7,210 nt of DNA, from NCBI GenBank assembly GCA_028285035.1, contig JANQQF010000150.1, forward strand, positions 1-7,210, in the 5' to 3' direction. Of this stretch, positions 1 to 6,355 are shown in pieces. The notes below the pieces were generated by a model. It was not told the DNA's origin. It did not search any database and worked only from the letters and a program-made list of their open reading frames with translations. Position 1 is the first letter of the stretch, and the number at the start of each line of letters is the position of its first letter. Position numbers and translations under genes: made by a program. This DNA is from Phycisphaerae bacterium (GTDB taxonomy: Bacteria; Chloroflexota; Anaerolineae; 4572-78; J111).

Positions 1-5
1 GCGCG

Positions 6-11
6 CCTCCT
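6..11 (-). promoter_or_regulatory. Ribosome binding site of a gene beyond the left edge
   Basis: On the minus strand a perfect AGGAGG lies 16-21 bases downstream of the GST stop codon. Only five bases remain before the window edge, which is the usual spacing to a start codon. I infer that another minus-strand gene starts at or just past the edge and is cotranscribed with the GST and SnoaL-like genes. The start codon itself is not visible. Confidence 0.55.
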
Positions 12-27
12 ATAAAGACGCGTTATT

Positions 28-738
28 TTAACGACCTGCGAAGCTTAATCCTTCGCTCAATTGCGATGTGAGATATGAGTCAAAGAAAATACAGACATAT
101 CTCTCATCAAAAGACTCGCCATTAGGGCCTTTGGGAAGCGTTTCCTGCACCGAAGGGCGCGCCGCAAGACGCTTCGTCCATTCCTGAATTTTAGGGCTAT
201 GGGGCAGAATATCCGTATTGTGACGTCTATCCAAAATATCCAGCCGCACGAGTATAGGCGCAAACTGAATATCAACCAGCGAAAAGTCTTCTCCGTTAAA
301 ATAGGGACCGTCCCCAAATTGCGCCGCAAGACATTCTAACTTGCGAAGCATATTCCCGCGTGCCATTTCGAAATCTTGCTTACGCCGCGCGCCCATGATG
401 CCCGCTTGCGCGATCAAATGATCCAGCGCCTGCAACATCCAGGCGCGATTCACAGCCCGCAGAACAGGATCATCCGGCATAAGCCGAGGTTCGGGGAACA
501 CTTCATCGAGATATTCAACGATAACGTTGGATTCAAACAAAACAGTATCGTCAACCTTCAGGAGGGGAATAAGCTCCGCCCCATTTGGCGATAATGGCGT
601 GAACCAATCCGGCTTGTCATGTCCGTTAATAAGAACCGTTTCGTGCGGAATATTTTTTTCGTGTAAAGCAATCCGGACGGGCTGCGCCATTGGCGCTGAC
701 TCATAACAATAGAGCGTGATGTTTCTCGGTTTTTTCAT
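28..738 (-). CDS. Glutathione S-transferase family protein (omega/SspA-like layout)
   Basis: Cytosolic GST-fold protein of 236 residues, a normal length for the family. The N-terminal thioredoxin-like domain spans about residues 7-82, with the cis-proline at P58 (LIPLL) and the glutathione-contacting ES pair at 69-70 (FESNVIVEYLDE). The all-helical C-terminal domain follows from about 90 and carries the N-capping box S153-x-x-D156 (SLVDIQFAP). The helix-1 segment ESAPMAQPVRIAL lines up with the FCPYAQRVR pattern of omega/SspA-type GSTs, but the catalytic Cys position is Ala15, with Ser14 beside it. Activity is therefore uncertain; it may use serine, bind glutathione without transfer, or be a lyase or isomerase. 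The ATG start is supported by GGAGG (745-749) six bases upstream. It follows the SnoaL-like gene on the same strand after 161 bases and probably belongs to the same transcript. Family assignment is firm; substrate is unknown. Confidence 0.9.
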   Translation of the reverse strand: MKKPRNITLYCYESAPMAQPVRIALHEKNIPHETVLINGHDKPDWFTPLSPNGAELIPLLKVDDTVLFESNVIVEYLDEVFPEPRLMPDDPVLRAVNRAWMLQALDHLIAQAGIMGARRKQDFEMARGNMLRKLECLAAQFGDGPYFNGEDFSLVDIQFAPILVRLDILDRRHNTDILPHSPKIQEWTKRLAARPSVQETLPKGPNGESFDERYVCIFFDSYLTSQLSEGLSFAGR

Positions 739-744
739 TACCCG

Positions 745-749
745 CCTCC
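745..749 (-). promoter_or_regulatory. Ribosome binding site of the minus-strand GST gene
   Basis: GGAGG on the minus strand, six bases before the ATG at 738. This fixes the start of the GST reading frame. Confidence 0.7.
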
Positions 750-899
750 GCTAATTTCGATGACAGATTCAACTCTGGTTTTACAGTTTGCGGCTGCAAA
801 GAGAGATTGAAACTCCGTTTAGCAGCATATGCCCGTAAACAATCATGCCCTAATCATATTCAACGCCCATGGCGAGGCTCCGGGCAACGACGTAAAACA

Positions 900-1307
900 C
901 TATGAGCGCGTTGGCATATTATCGATCACAATTTTCATTTCTTTAAAACGCCAAGAGCCGGCTTCTTTCGCGGCGATGATCCGAACATGCCCCGTGGCGA
1001 CGGTAGGCGGCGTCGTATTATCGATCACCTTCGTCACATAACATTTCATCACTGCGCCATCTGGATGCGACTCAACGTATTGATTGGTCATAACATGGCG
1101 CCCATCACCAACCATTCCATTGGCGATTTGATCGTCTACCCATGCTTTAATTTTGTCACGGCCATGCGCTTCACCAAATGGATACAACCATTTGCCGTCA
1201 TCAGCGAAAACGCCCGAAAACTGATCAGAATCTTTGGAATCGAGACCCCAATACATTTTTGCCGCAAGCGATTGAATTGCGAATTCATCTTCGAATGTAA
1301 GTTCCAT
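900..1307 (-). CDS. NTF2-like / SnoaL-like domain protein
   Basis: Small single-domain protein of 135 residues with the alpha+beta cone fold signature of the SnoaL/NTF2 superfamily. Helix 1 is seen at residues 5-22 (FEDEFAIQSLAAKMYWGLD), then the D23-x-x-D26 turn, FADDGKW (34-40) leading into the first strands, a glycine turn followed by a helix (GRDKIKAWV, 49-57), the conserved RHVMTNQYV strand (70-78, H71), and the closing SWRFKEMKIVID strand. This family includes polyketide cyclases, dehydratases and ring hydroxylating dioxygenase small subunits, so reaction and substrate cannot be assigned. No signal peptide or membrane segment is present, so it is cytoplasmic. The ATG at 1307 has GAGAGGG (1314-1320) upstream; a nearby ATG four bases earlier is out of frame. 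It is the first gene of the unit that continues into the GST gene. Confidence 0.85.
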   Translation of the reverse strand: MELTFEDEFAIQSLAAKMYWGLDSKDSDQFSGVFADDGKWLYPFGEAHGRDKIKAWVDDQIANGMVGDGRHVMTNQYVESHPDGAVMKCYVTKVIDNTTPPTVATGHVRIIAAKEAGSWRFKEMKIVIDNMPTRS

Positions 1308-1572
1308 CTCATACCCTCTCGTTCTTCTTTAACAACAGCTCAAGACGCTTGAGCGATAACTATTGGATGAGGCGCCAGCTATTTGAGTCCGATATCGCAT
1401 ACCTATCCTCATATTTTAATTTACTGGCATATAATCCGAATAATCATGACGCCTATATGATTAATGCCATCGGCATTGCCGAGCCCTATTAGCGACTACT
1501 CGCAACTGTTCGCATTCGATGCAAATCGAGAGTTTTCTCGTCAGGACCAACAACAGTTTTCTTGTATATGCT
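1308..1572 (-). other. Long probable 5' leader of the SnoaL-like/GST unit, non-coding
   Basis: No gene is visible here on either strand. If transcription starts near 1580, as the promoter at 1588-1619 predicts, the leader is about 270 bases. It holds small perfect stem-loops: AATGCC/GGCATT at 1463-1477 with a 3-base loop, GCAT/ATGC at 1512-1522, and CGAGA/TCTCG at 1527-1540. I do not recognise a known riboswitch. The leader could be a processed or regulated untranslated region, or a second promoter closer to the gene may exist. Confidence 0.35.
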
Positions 1573-1590
1573 ATTGCATACAATTATATT
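1562..1590 (+). promoter_or_regulatory. Candidate promoter of the plus-strand GST gene
   Basis: TTGTAT (1562-1567) and TATATT (1585-1590) are separated by 17 bases on the plus strand, giving a plausible sigma-70 promoter with a weak -35 box. Transcription would begin near 1597 and leave a leader of about 90 bases. The operator-like palindrome at 1573-1584 lies inside the spacer, so a bound regulator would also affect this promoter. This is inference from box matches only. Confidence 0.4.
1573..1584. promoter_or_regulatory. Operator-like palindrome shared with the receptor promoter
   Basis: ATTGCATACAAT is a 12-bp near-palindrome whose reverse complement, ATTGTATGCAAT, contains the same 11-mer, TTGTATGCAAT, found at 6457-6467 in the receptor promoter. 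It resembles the TTGTATACAA core of GntR-type operators. It lies at the expected start of the minus-strand transcript and within the spacer of the divergent plus-strand promoter, so it is well placed for repression in both directions. TTGTAT at 1562 and CATAC at 1594-1598 are additional half-site-like flanks. Confidence 0.6.
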
Positions 1591-1619
1591 ATACATACAC
1601 CAAGAGAGTTTAGTGTCAA
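1588..1619 (-). promoter_or_regulatory. Promoter of the SnoaL-like/GST unit
   Basis: On the minus strand TTGACA (1614-1619), within the 10-mer CTGGTTGACA, is a consensus -35 box. A perfect TATAAT (1588-1593) follows with a 20-base spacer; the overlapping TGTATA (1590-1595) gives an 18-base spacer and aligns with the -10 box of the receptor promoter. The same CTGGTTGACA and GTATGTA(TA)ATAT blocks recur at 6468-6500. The non-ideal spacing suggests that this promoter may depend on a regulator. Confidence 0.6.
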
Positions 1620-1677
1620 CCAGCCTTGCCTAGCTGGCGCGCCTTATTGTTTTGGCGATTTGGGTTGCGATGTGAGA

Positions 1678-1682
1678 AAGGA
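1678..1682 (+). promoter_or_regulatory. Ribosome binding site that selects the GST start at 1689
   Basis: AAGGA ends directly before the ATG at 1683 but six bases before the ATG at 1689. The second ATG is therefore the better start, giving a protein that begins MKLYEIPW, exactly where the GST fold begins. Confidence 0.6.
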
Positions 1683-1688
1683 ATGAGA

Positions 1689-2366
1689 ATGAAACTCTAT
1701 GAAATCCCTTGGGGCGTATACCCACGCCGCGTAGACGTTTATTTGGCGGAGAAAGGCATCACAAACATCGAGCGGATCTCCGTGGACCCCACCCAGTATT
1801 CGGCTGCGCCCATTTTAGGCAAACTGACCCCCGCAGGCAGCGCCCCCGCTCTCGACACTGGCGAAGGCACTGTGCTCGGATCGTCTCTCGCCATTCTGGA
1901 ATATCTCGAAGAAAAATTCCCAACGCCCAGCATGCTCGGCGCAACGCCAGAAAGCCGCGCGATGACACGCGAATTCACCTTCGTTATCGATGAAGCGACA
2001 ACGCATTTTGGCGTTTGGGCGCTAAATGCAAGCCCGATTTTCGAAGGTCGTCTTCCACAAAGCCGGGAAGCCGCGAAAACCGCCTCAAACGCCTACAACC
2101 GCAAACTGAAGCTATTGGACAAAATGGCTGGCTTAATGGAAGGCGAATTCCTCGCAGGCGACGAAGTCACGATCGCTGACTGCGTGACATACAGTATGTT
2201 GCAATTTGCGAAAGACCTGTACACCGTCCCCCTGCCGGACGACTGCCCTCACTTGCAACAGCATTTTGATATGTTCTCCCGCCGGAAAAGCGCAGAACCA
2301 CGCCCTTTTCCTGAGGAAATTTTAGCATTAGGACGAGGGCTTCCTGATCAAATTCAAAACGTTTAA
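1689..2366 (+). CDS. Glutathione S-transferase family protein
   Basis: Cytosolic GST-fold protein of 225 residues. The thioredoxin-like half runs from residue 1 to about 78: strand 1 (MKLYEIPW), helix 1 (YPRRVDVYLAEKG, 11-23), the cis-proline segment SAPALD (P53) and the SSLAILEYLEEKFP motif, in which S65-S66 replaces the usual E-S. The helical half has the N-capping box T161-I-A-D164 (TIADCV). Helix 1 reads WGVYPRRV where many bacterial GSTs have SPYxRKV, so the usual catalytic Ser is Gly9; Tyr4 or Tyr11 would be the alternatives. The open frame extends upstream to 1626, but those 21 residues match no GST. It is the only plus-strand gene here, divergent from the SnoaL-like/GST unit and sharing its regulatory region. 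It is not a close copy of the other GST. Substrate is unknown. Confidence 0.88.
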   Translation: MKLYEIPWGVYPRRVDVYLAEKGITNIERISVDPTQYSAAPILGKLTPAGSAPALDTGEGTVLGSSLAILEYLEEKFPTPSMLGATPESRAMTREFTFVIDEATTHFGVWALNASPIFEGRLPQSREAAKTASNAYNRKLKLLDKMAGLMEGEFLAGDEVTIADCVTYSMLQFAKDLYTVPLPDDCPHLQQHFDMFSRRKSAEPRPFPEEILALGRGLPDQIQNV

Positions 2367-2418
2367 CCCCTAAAACGGGAGGGGCGGCTATAGATCAAGG
2401 TGCGAAATGATCCGCACC
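2367..2418. terminator. Weak terminator hairpins after the plus-strand GST gene
   Basis: Two small hairpins follow the GST stop codon, between it and the convergent pseudogene: CCCCT/AGGGG (2367-2371 with 2380-2384) and GGTGCG/CGCACC (2399-2404 with 2413-2418, 8-base loop). Neither has a clear T run on either strand, so termination here is a guess from position. Confidence 0.3.
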
Positions 2419-2442
2419 GGACGCCGTCTCCCCCTGCTTAGC

Positions 2443-2781
2443 CTATCCAAAAACCAATGATTGATGCGCTGCGCCGCCAGCCATGACGCCTGAAGCAGAG
2501 GCAAGCGTTGCATTCGGTATTGGCGTTGACAGGTCCCCGGCCGCGAACACGCCTTGCACCGTGGTTTGCTGTCCCTCATCTACGCGAAGGTAAGACCCCA
2601 TCGGACCTTCTTCCACCGCGCATCTCAATTGAGTTGGCGGATCATTTGTCAATTTCGCCTGCGGAACAATAAAGGCGGCCCCGAGCTTGACGATGCGCCC
2701 GTCTTGTAGGCGAACCGCTTCGGTTTCGGGCGCCTTTCCGAAAAATTCGACTTTCGCTATTTTTTTAAACCGAGCATCGCA
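2443..2781 (-). pseudogene. C-terminal remnant of a thioredoxin-reductase-like NAD(P)/FAD oxidoreductase
   Basis: An open frame of 112 codons ending in TAG at 2443-2445 encodes the C-terminal third of a thioredoxin-reductase-like flavoprotein. The diagnostic part is GVFAAGDLSTPIPNATLAS, the FAD-binding G-x-x-A-x-GD motif, followed by GVMAGGAAHQSLVF. Upstream come GRIVKLGAAFIVPQAKL and a PTQLRCAVEE region, also in the order expected for this family. Complete members have about 300 residues with an N-terminal GxGxxG FAD motif and a central NAD(P)-binding domain; both are absent. The frame is closed upstream by TGA at 2782-2784, and only 41 bases separate the remnant from the stop codon of the quinone-oxidoreductase gene. 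No credible ATG or ribosome binding site is present; only an internal TTG at 2650-2652 could start translation. I infer a 5' deletion of an ancestral gene, possibly once cotranscribed with the upstream gene. Confidence 0.75.
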
Positions 2782-2825
2782 TCACTGGGCGACGACAAAA
2801 TATTTCAGCAAACAAAGGGAAAGCT

Positions 2826-3821
2826 TTACACCGTTACAACGATCTTTCCCTTTTGCTTATTCGACTCCATATATTCGTGCGCCTCAACAATTTGATCCAA
2901 AGAGAATTTTCGATCAATAATAGGCGAGAGTTTTCCTGAGGCTAAACCCGCTTTAATAAACTCAATCCCCTCCTGCAAACCTTCCGGCTGCTGGAATAGC
3001 TCATACAATGTATACGTATGGATCGTAAGACCTTTAGAAATAGCGGGGGTAAACGGAAATGAAGCGTCGGTCTCTCCATAGAGCGTTCCGTATTCATATA
3101 TTTTCGCACGGAACCCCGCCGCCTCCACCATTTTAGCGATGAAGGGGCCCGAAACAGGGTCTAAGAGAATATCCGCCCCCTTCCCATCCGTAAAAGACAT
3201 CGTTTGTTTTGCGATATCTTCTTCGTCGGTCACGATTACATGATCCGCGCCAACCTCATTTAGAAGAAATTGCATTTTTGAGGCGCCGCGTGTTGTCGCA
3301 ATGACCTTAGCCCCAATATATTTGCCAATTTGAACCGCGGCGACGCCAGTGCTCGACGAGGCCGCTGTCACCAATAAAGTTTGACCGGGCTGCAACTGGC
3401 CATCATGCACGATGGCGCCATACGCCGTTAAATATTGCATCCAGATTGAGGCGGCCTGCGGAAAGTCCAAATGCTCGGGAAAGTTCGTAACCGCCTCCCC
3501 TGGCAAAATGGCGCTCTCACCATAGACGCCATATTTACCCATCATGAAGGCAGGCATTGTGCTCACCTTATCGCCGACTTTAACGTGCGTTACGCCGGCG
3601 CCCACAGCATCAACAACACCTGCGGCTTCGTACCCTAAACGCGAGGGAAATTCCGGTATGTGAATATATTGCCCGGATCGAAGCGCGACTTCAGCACGAT
3701 TTATTCCAATCGCTTTGATCTTGATGCGAATCTCGCCTTGAGCCGGCTCTTCTTCCGGCAATTCTTCAAGCTTTAAGACATTTGCATTGCCGCATTCATG
3801 GAATCTGACCACTCTAGGCAT
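2826..3821 (-). CDS. Zinc-independent medium-chain dehydrogenase, quinone-oxidoreductase type
   Basis: Protein of 331 residues with the two-domain medium-chain dehydrogenase/reductase fold. The GroES-like catalytic domain covers about 27-120 (GEIRIKIKAIGINRAEVALRSG, then LGYEAAGVV, then VGDKV). The Rossmann domain begins near 147 with LLVTAASSSTGVAAVQIGKY, where ASSSTG replaces the classic glycine-rich loop, as in the quinone oxidoreductase/zeta-crystallin branch. Zinc ligands are missing: NRAE (41-44) replaces the catalytic Cys, GYE replaces GHE at Y64, and the single Cys (C10) rules out a structural zinc lobe. It probably reduces a quinone, enone or other activated double bond with NAD(P)H in the cytoplasm. 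The ATG has AGGAGA (3829-3834) seven bases upstream. It lies downstream of the receptor gene on the same strand, behind a terminator, and is followed by the flavoprotein remnant. No copy of the shared operator is visible upstream. Substrate is unassigned. Confidence 0.88.
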   Translation of the reverse strand: MPRVVRFHECGNANVLKLEELPEEEPAQGEIRIKIKAIGINRAEVALRSGQYIHIPEFPSRLGYEAAGVVDAVGAGVTHVKVGDKVSTMPAFMMGKYGVYGESAILPGEAVTNFPEHLDFPQAASIWMQYLTAYGAIVHDGQLQPGQTLLVTAASSSTGVAAVQIGKYIGAKVIATTRGASKMQFLLNEVGADHVIVTDEEDIAKQTMSFTDGKGADILLDPVSGPFIAKMVEAAGFRAKIYEYGTLYGETDASFPFTPAISKGLTIHTYTLYELFQQPEGLQEGIEFIKAGLASGKLSPIIDRKFSLDQIVEAHEYMESNKQKGKIVVTV

Positions 3822-3828
3822 TGACTTC

Positions 3829-3834
3829 TCTCCT
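3829..3834 (-). promoter_or_regulatory. Ribosome binding site of the quinone-oxidoreductase-like gene
   Basis: AGGAGA on the minus strand, seven bases before the ATG at 3821, supports the chosen start. Confidence 0.65.
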
Positions 3835-3840
3835 AGTTCT

Positions 3841-3978
3841 CAAGAGGCGGAGAATTATCGACGCCCTTGGAAACCGATTTAAAAATTAGGCGTCCATGCA
3901 AATATGCAGCTGGTGAGCATCCAACTGGGTTATTTTCGACCTTTGGCACTATTTAGAACAACGCAACAAGAGGCGGAG
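3841..3978. repeat. Two copies of a 12-bp direct repeat in the receptor/oxidoreductase spacer
   Basis: CAAGAGGCGGAG occurs at 3841-3852 and again, exactly, at 3967-3978. The second copy forms the left arm of the terminator hairpin; the first has no matching right arm. It could be a duplicated terminator arm or chance. Confidence 0.4.
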
Positions 3979-3992
3979 CATTGCTCCGCCTC
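3970..3992. terminator. Rho-independent terminator between the receptor and oxidoreductase genes
   Basis: A perfect 10-bp GC-rich stem, GAGGCGGAGC/GCTCCGCCTC, with a 3-base loop. On the plus strand it is followed by AGTTCTTTTT, a good T tract; on the minus strand by TTGTTGCGTTGTT, a looser one. The only gene ending nearby is the receptor gene, whose stop codon lies 75 bases upstream on the minus strand, so that is its likely user. The T tract suggests that it also stops plus-strand transcription, shielding the receptor gene from antisense reading. Confidence 0.7.
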
Positions 3993-4002
3993 AGTTCTTT
4001 TT

Positions 4003-4028
4003 ACTAATAGCCTTTGCACTAACAGCCT
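4003..4028. repeat. Short imperfect direct repeat
   Basis: ACTAATAGCCT (4003-4013) and ACTAACAGCCT (4018-4028) differ at one base and start 15 bases apart, in the spacer downstream of the receptor gene. No function is apparent. Confidence 0.3.
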
Positions 4029-4066
4029 GCCGGCTCCATCGCTCAGCTATCCGCACTTACATCGAG

Positions 4067-6322
4067 TTAGAAACGATACCTTAGCTTGAACCCATAAGTC
4101 CGCGGCGGCAGGTAAACATCCATATGCAGGAAGCCGGTGAACGGGCTTGTTTCTGAGAATGAGTTGATTACGTCATTATTCTGAAGATTATACCCATAAA
4201 CTTCAGCTTCCCAGGCACCGCCTTCGCTTTGCCATGTCAGCCTCGCATTCGTACGATGATAAGAATCCAGTCTATCTGTAACAAGATTAAATGGCCGCAC
4301 AAACTTTTCGTCGGTATAGGAGTGATCCGCGCGCAATGTCAGCGATCCGAAACCGCCGCCTAATTCATGGGTATATTGCGCCCCGACATGAATTTGCCAC
4401 TCAGGGGCTTCCGTTAGCTCGTTTCCTGCCAAGTCCTGAACACCAGCCAAAAAGTTTTCAAAATCGACAGACATATACTCATCATACTCGGTATTGAGAT
4501 ATGACACTGACGCATCGAAGACGAAATTCTCGCCCAGTTGCGCTAACATTTCCAGCTCCGCGCCAAATATGGTCGCAGCGCCGGCATTCTCAAAGATAGA
4601 AAACCCTGTCGCGTCAACGGTCAGTTCTTGTTTATCTGAGTAGTCATAATAATAGACGGCGCCATTGATCCGCATACGCCGATCAAAAAATACGCCTTTG
4701 GCGCCCAACTCAAAGGCGTCCAAAATTTCAGGGTCAAATGGCCCCAAATTGTCAGAAAGATTGAAACCGCCAGATTTGTACCCTCTAGAATAGGAGAAAT
4801 ACGTCAACAATTCTTCTGTCAGATAATAATCAAGACCCGCTTTCCAGGTGACCTCTCCCCAACTTTCACTCTGAACATCGTTTGTATAAGCTGGAAAGAG
4901 TGGGAACCCGCCAGCGAAAGCAGCAGCAGAACGCTCTGCTTCCATCTCATCATGGGTGTAGCGAATCCCAAGCGTTACCGTAAGCTTGTCTGATAGCCGT
5001 ATATCGCCTTGACCGAAAACAGCGTACGATTCTGATTCAACGTCGCCAAGGTCGGTAAAATCGATTAGATAGTTAATTATTGTATTCGTTCCATCGAATA
5101 ATCCATCCGAAGTGGAGCTTTCATTATAGTAATAAGCGCCAAGAAGCCAAGTTAGAGCGCCATCGCCAGATGAACTCAGCTGGAGTTCTTGGCTGAACGT
5201 ATCATATGTCTGCTCTAATTCGCCAATGACCTGCGCATTTGGAAGATCAGTGCCATCACTATCGCCAAATGTGTACGTCGCCATTTCAAAATAGCCGGTG
5301 ATCGACTTAAAGGTTACGTCTCCCAGATCCCAATTGATTTCACCAGTAACCCCAGTCGTTTCGTCAAATCCATCATCCGGCGTATCGTGTGAAACTGTTT
5401 GCACATCATTCGCTGATGCCGGCTGATAACCAGCCGGCGCCACCGCGAAAATACCGCCGCCGGCCGCTGTCGGCAAAGCGCGCGGACGCAGGGTAAAGCT
5501 CGCGCCGTCCCGACGATAGTCATATCCCGTAACGGTGACCATGACATCGTCAGTCACGTCATATTCTAGCGTAAGCCTAACGTTAGAATAATCAGAGTTC
5601 AAAATTTCATCATCTTGCGGGTCGCTAAGATTGACAACATATGGGCTGCGATCCTCCAATGCGAAAGCAGCACGCCCGCGCAGGCGATCTGTTATGGGAC
5701 CGCTCAACGCGCCAAAAACCCGGCGCTTGTCATAATTGCCAATTTCAACGCCGACTTCGCCTTCCAGTTCGCTTGTCGGCCGTTTCGTAATGACATTGAT
5801 ATTGCCGCCCACGGCGTTACGTCCGTAAAGCGTTCCCTGGGGACCGCGCAAAACTTCAACACGCTCAACATCAAGAAAGTCTTGGAGCATGATCGCCGGC
5901 GACTGAAGATAAACACCATTCACATGAACGGGGACCGCGGGGTTGCGGCCGGGGCTGGAGCCGCGGCTGGCCGCGCCGCCGACGCCGCGCAGCGTCACCA
6001 AGCCGACCCCGGATAAATTGTCACTGAAAACCAAACCAGGCACTAAGTGCTGAAGATCTTGTGGATTGGAGACGCCCCGCACGTTCAACATATCCGCGCT
6101 GAAGGCTGTAATCGCCACCGGGACGTCTTGCACGTCTTCGGTCCGCTTTTGCGCGGTGACAACCATTGTGTCAACGCCAGTCTCTTGCGCGTAGCTCGGC
6201 ATGATCATTGCCGTCGATGCTGTCGCCGCACCCATCAAGAGCGCCTTCCGCAGCTTGCTCCTATTCGTTTGATATCCCGATCCGGATTGTAAGATCATTG
6301 AATTTCTTTCGCTTTTTTTCAT
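4067..6322 (-). CDS. TonB-dependent outer-membrane receptor
   Basis: Outer-membrane receptor of 751 residues, typical length, that imports a ligand using energy passed from TonB-ExbB-ExbD. The N-terminus has a charged stretch, a hydrophobic signal core (about 27-42) and a probable cleavage after A45 (PSYA|QETG). The TonB box and linker follow (DTMVVTAQKR, 51-60). The plug domain covers about 64-182, with LRGVGG, PVHVNGVYL and the closing motif VERVEVLRGPQGTLYGRNA-VGGNINVITKRP. The rest is a 22-strand barrel rich in aromatic residues (GIRYTHDE, FSYSRGYKSGGFN), ending in the expected terminal aromatic, FKLRYRF. This is the sphingomonad-type branch expanded in degraders of complex organic molecules, but the ligand cannot be told from sequence. 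A GGGGAAGG site (6327-6334) precedes the ATG; a second ATG at codon 9 is less well placed. Its promoter matches that of the SnoaL-like/GST unit. Confidence 0.95.
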   Translation of the reverse strand: MKKSERNSMILQSGSGYQTNRSKLRKALLMGAATASTAMIMPSYAQETGVDTMVVTAQKRTEDVQDVPVAITAFSADMLNVRGVSNPQDLQHLVPGLVFSDNLSGVGLVTLRGVGGAASRGSSPGRNPAVPVHVNGVYLQSPAIMLQDFLDVERVEVLRGPQGTLYGRNAVGGNINVITKRPTSELEGEVGVEIGNYDKRRVFGALSGPITDRLRGRAAFALEDRSPYVVNLSDPQDDEILNSDYSNVRLTLEYDVTDDVMVTVTGYDYRRDGASFTLRPRALPTAAGGGIFAVAPAGYQPASANDVQTVSHDTPDDGFDETTGVTGEINWDLGDVTFKSITGYFEMATYTFGDSDGTDLPNAQVIGELEQTYDTFSQELQLSSSGDGALTWLLGAYYYNESSTSDGLFDGTNTIINYLIDFTDLGDVESESYAVFGQGDIRLSDKLTVTLGIRYTHDEMEAERSAAAFAGGFPLFPAYTNDVQSESWGEVTWKAGLDYYLTEELLTYFSYSRGYKSGGFNLSDNLGPFDPEILDAFELGAKGVFFDRRMRINGAVYYYDYSDKQELTVDATGFSIFENAGAATIFGAELEMLAQLGENFVFDASVSYLNTEYDEYMSVDFENFLAGVQDLAGNELTEAPEWQIHVGAQYTHELGGGFGSLTLRADHSYTDEKFVRPFNLVTDRLDSYHRTNARLTWQSEGGAWEAEVYGYNLQNNDVINSFSETSPFTGFLHMDVYLPPRTYGFKLRYRF

Positions 6323-6326
6323 TGTA

Positions 6327-6334
6327 CCTTCCCC
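6327..6334 (-). promoter_or_regulatory. Ribosome binding site of the receptor gene
   Basis: GGGGAAGG on the minus strand, four bases before the ATG at 6322, favours this start over the in-frame ATG eight codons later. Confidence 0.5.
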
Positions 6335-6355
6335 TTTTATCAGCCTGAAAGATCA

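Noticed and set aside
829..1352. Plus-strand open frames opposite the SnoaL-like gene
   Set aside because: Both are antisense to a coding frame with clear NTF2-like features and have no recognisable content.
1636..1643. GGCGCGCC palindrome
   Set aside because: An 8-bp GC palindrome by itself is expected by chance and has no partner elsewhere in the window.
1626..1688. Longer N-terminus for the plus-strand GST
   Set aside because: The extra 21 residues do not fit the GST fold, and the AAGGA site at 1678-1682 is correctly spaced only for the ATG at 1689.
2687..2920. 77-codon plus-strand open frame across the flavoprotein remnant and the oxidoreductase end
   Set aside because: It overlaps the oxidoreductase C-terminus in antisense and shows no family features.
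5615..6016. 133-codon plus-strand open frame antisense to the receptor gene
   Set aside because: It lies fully inside the strongly supported receptor coding region, and its sequence is the Arg/Ala-rich shadow expected opposite a plug domain.
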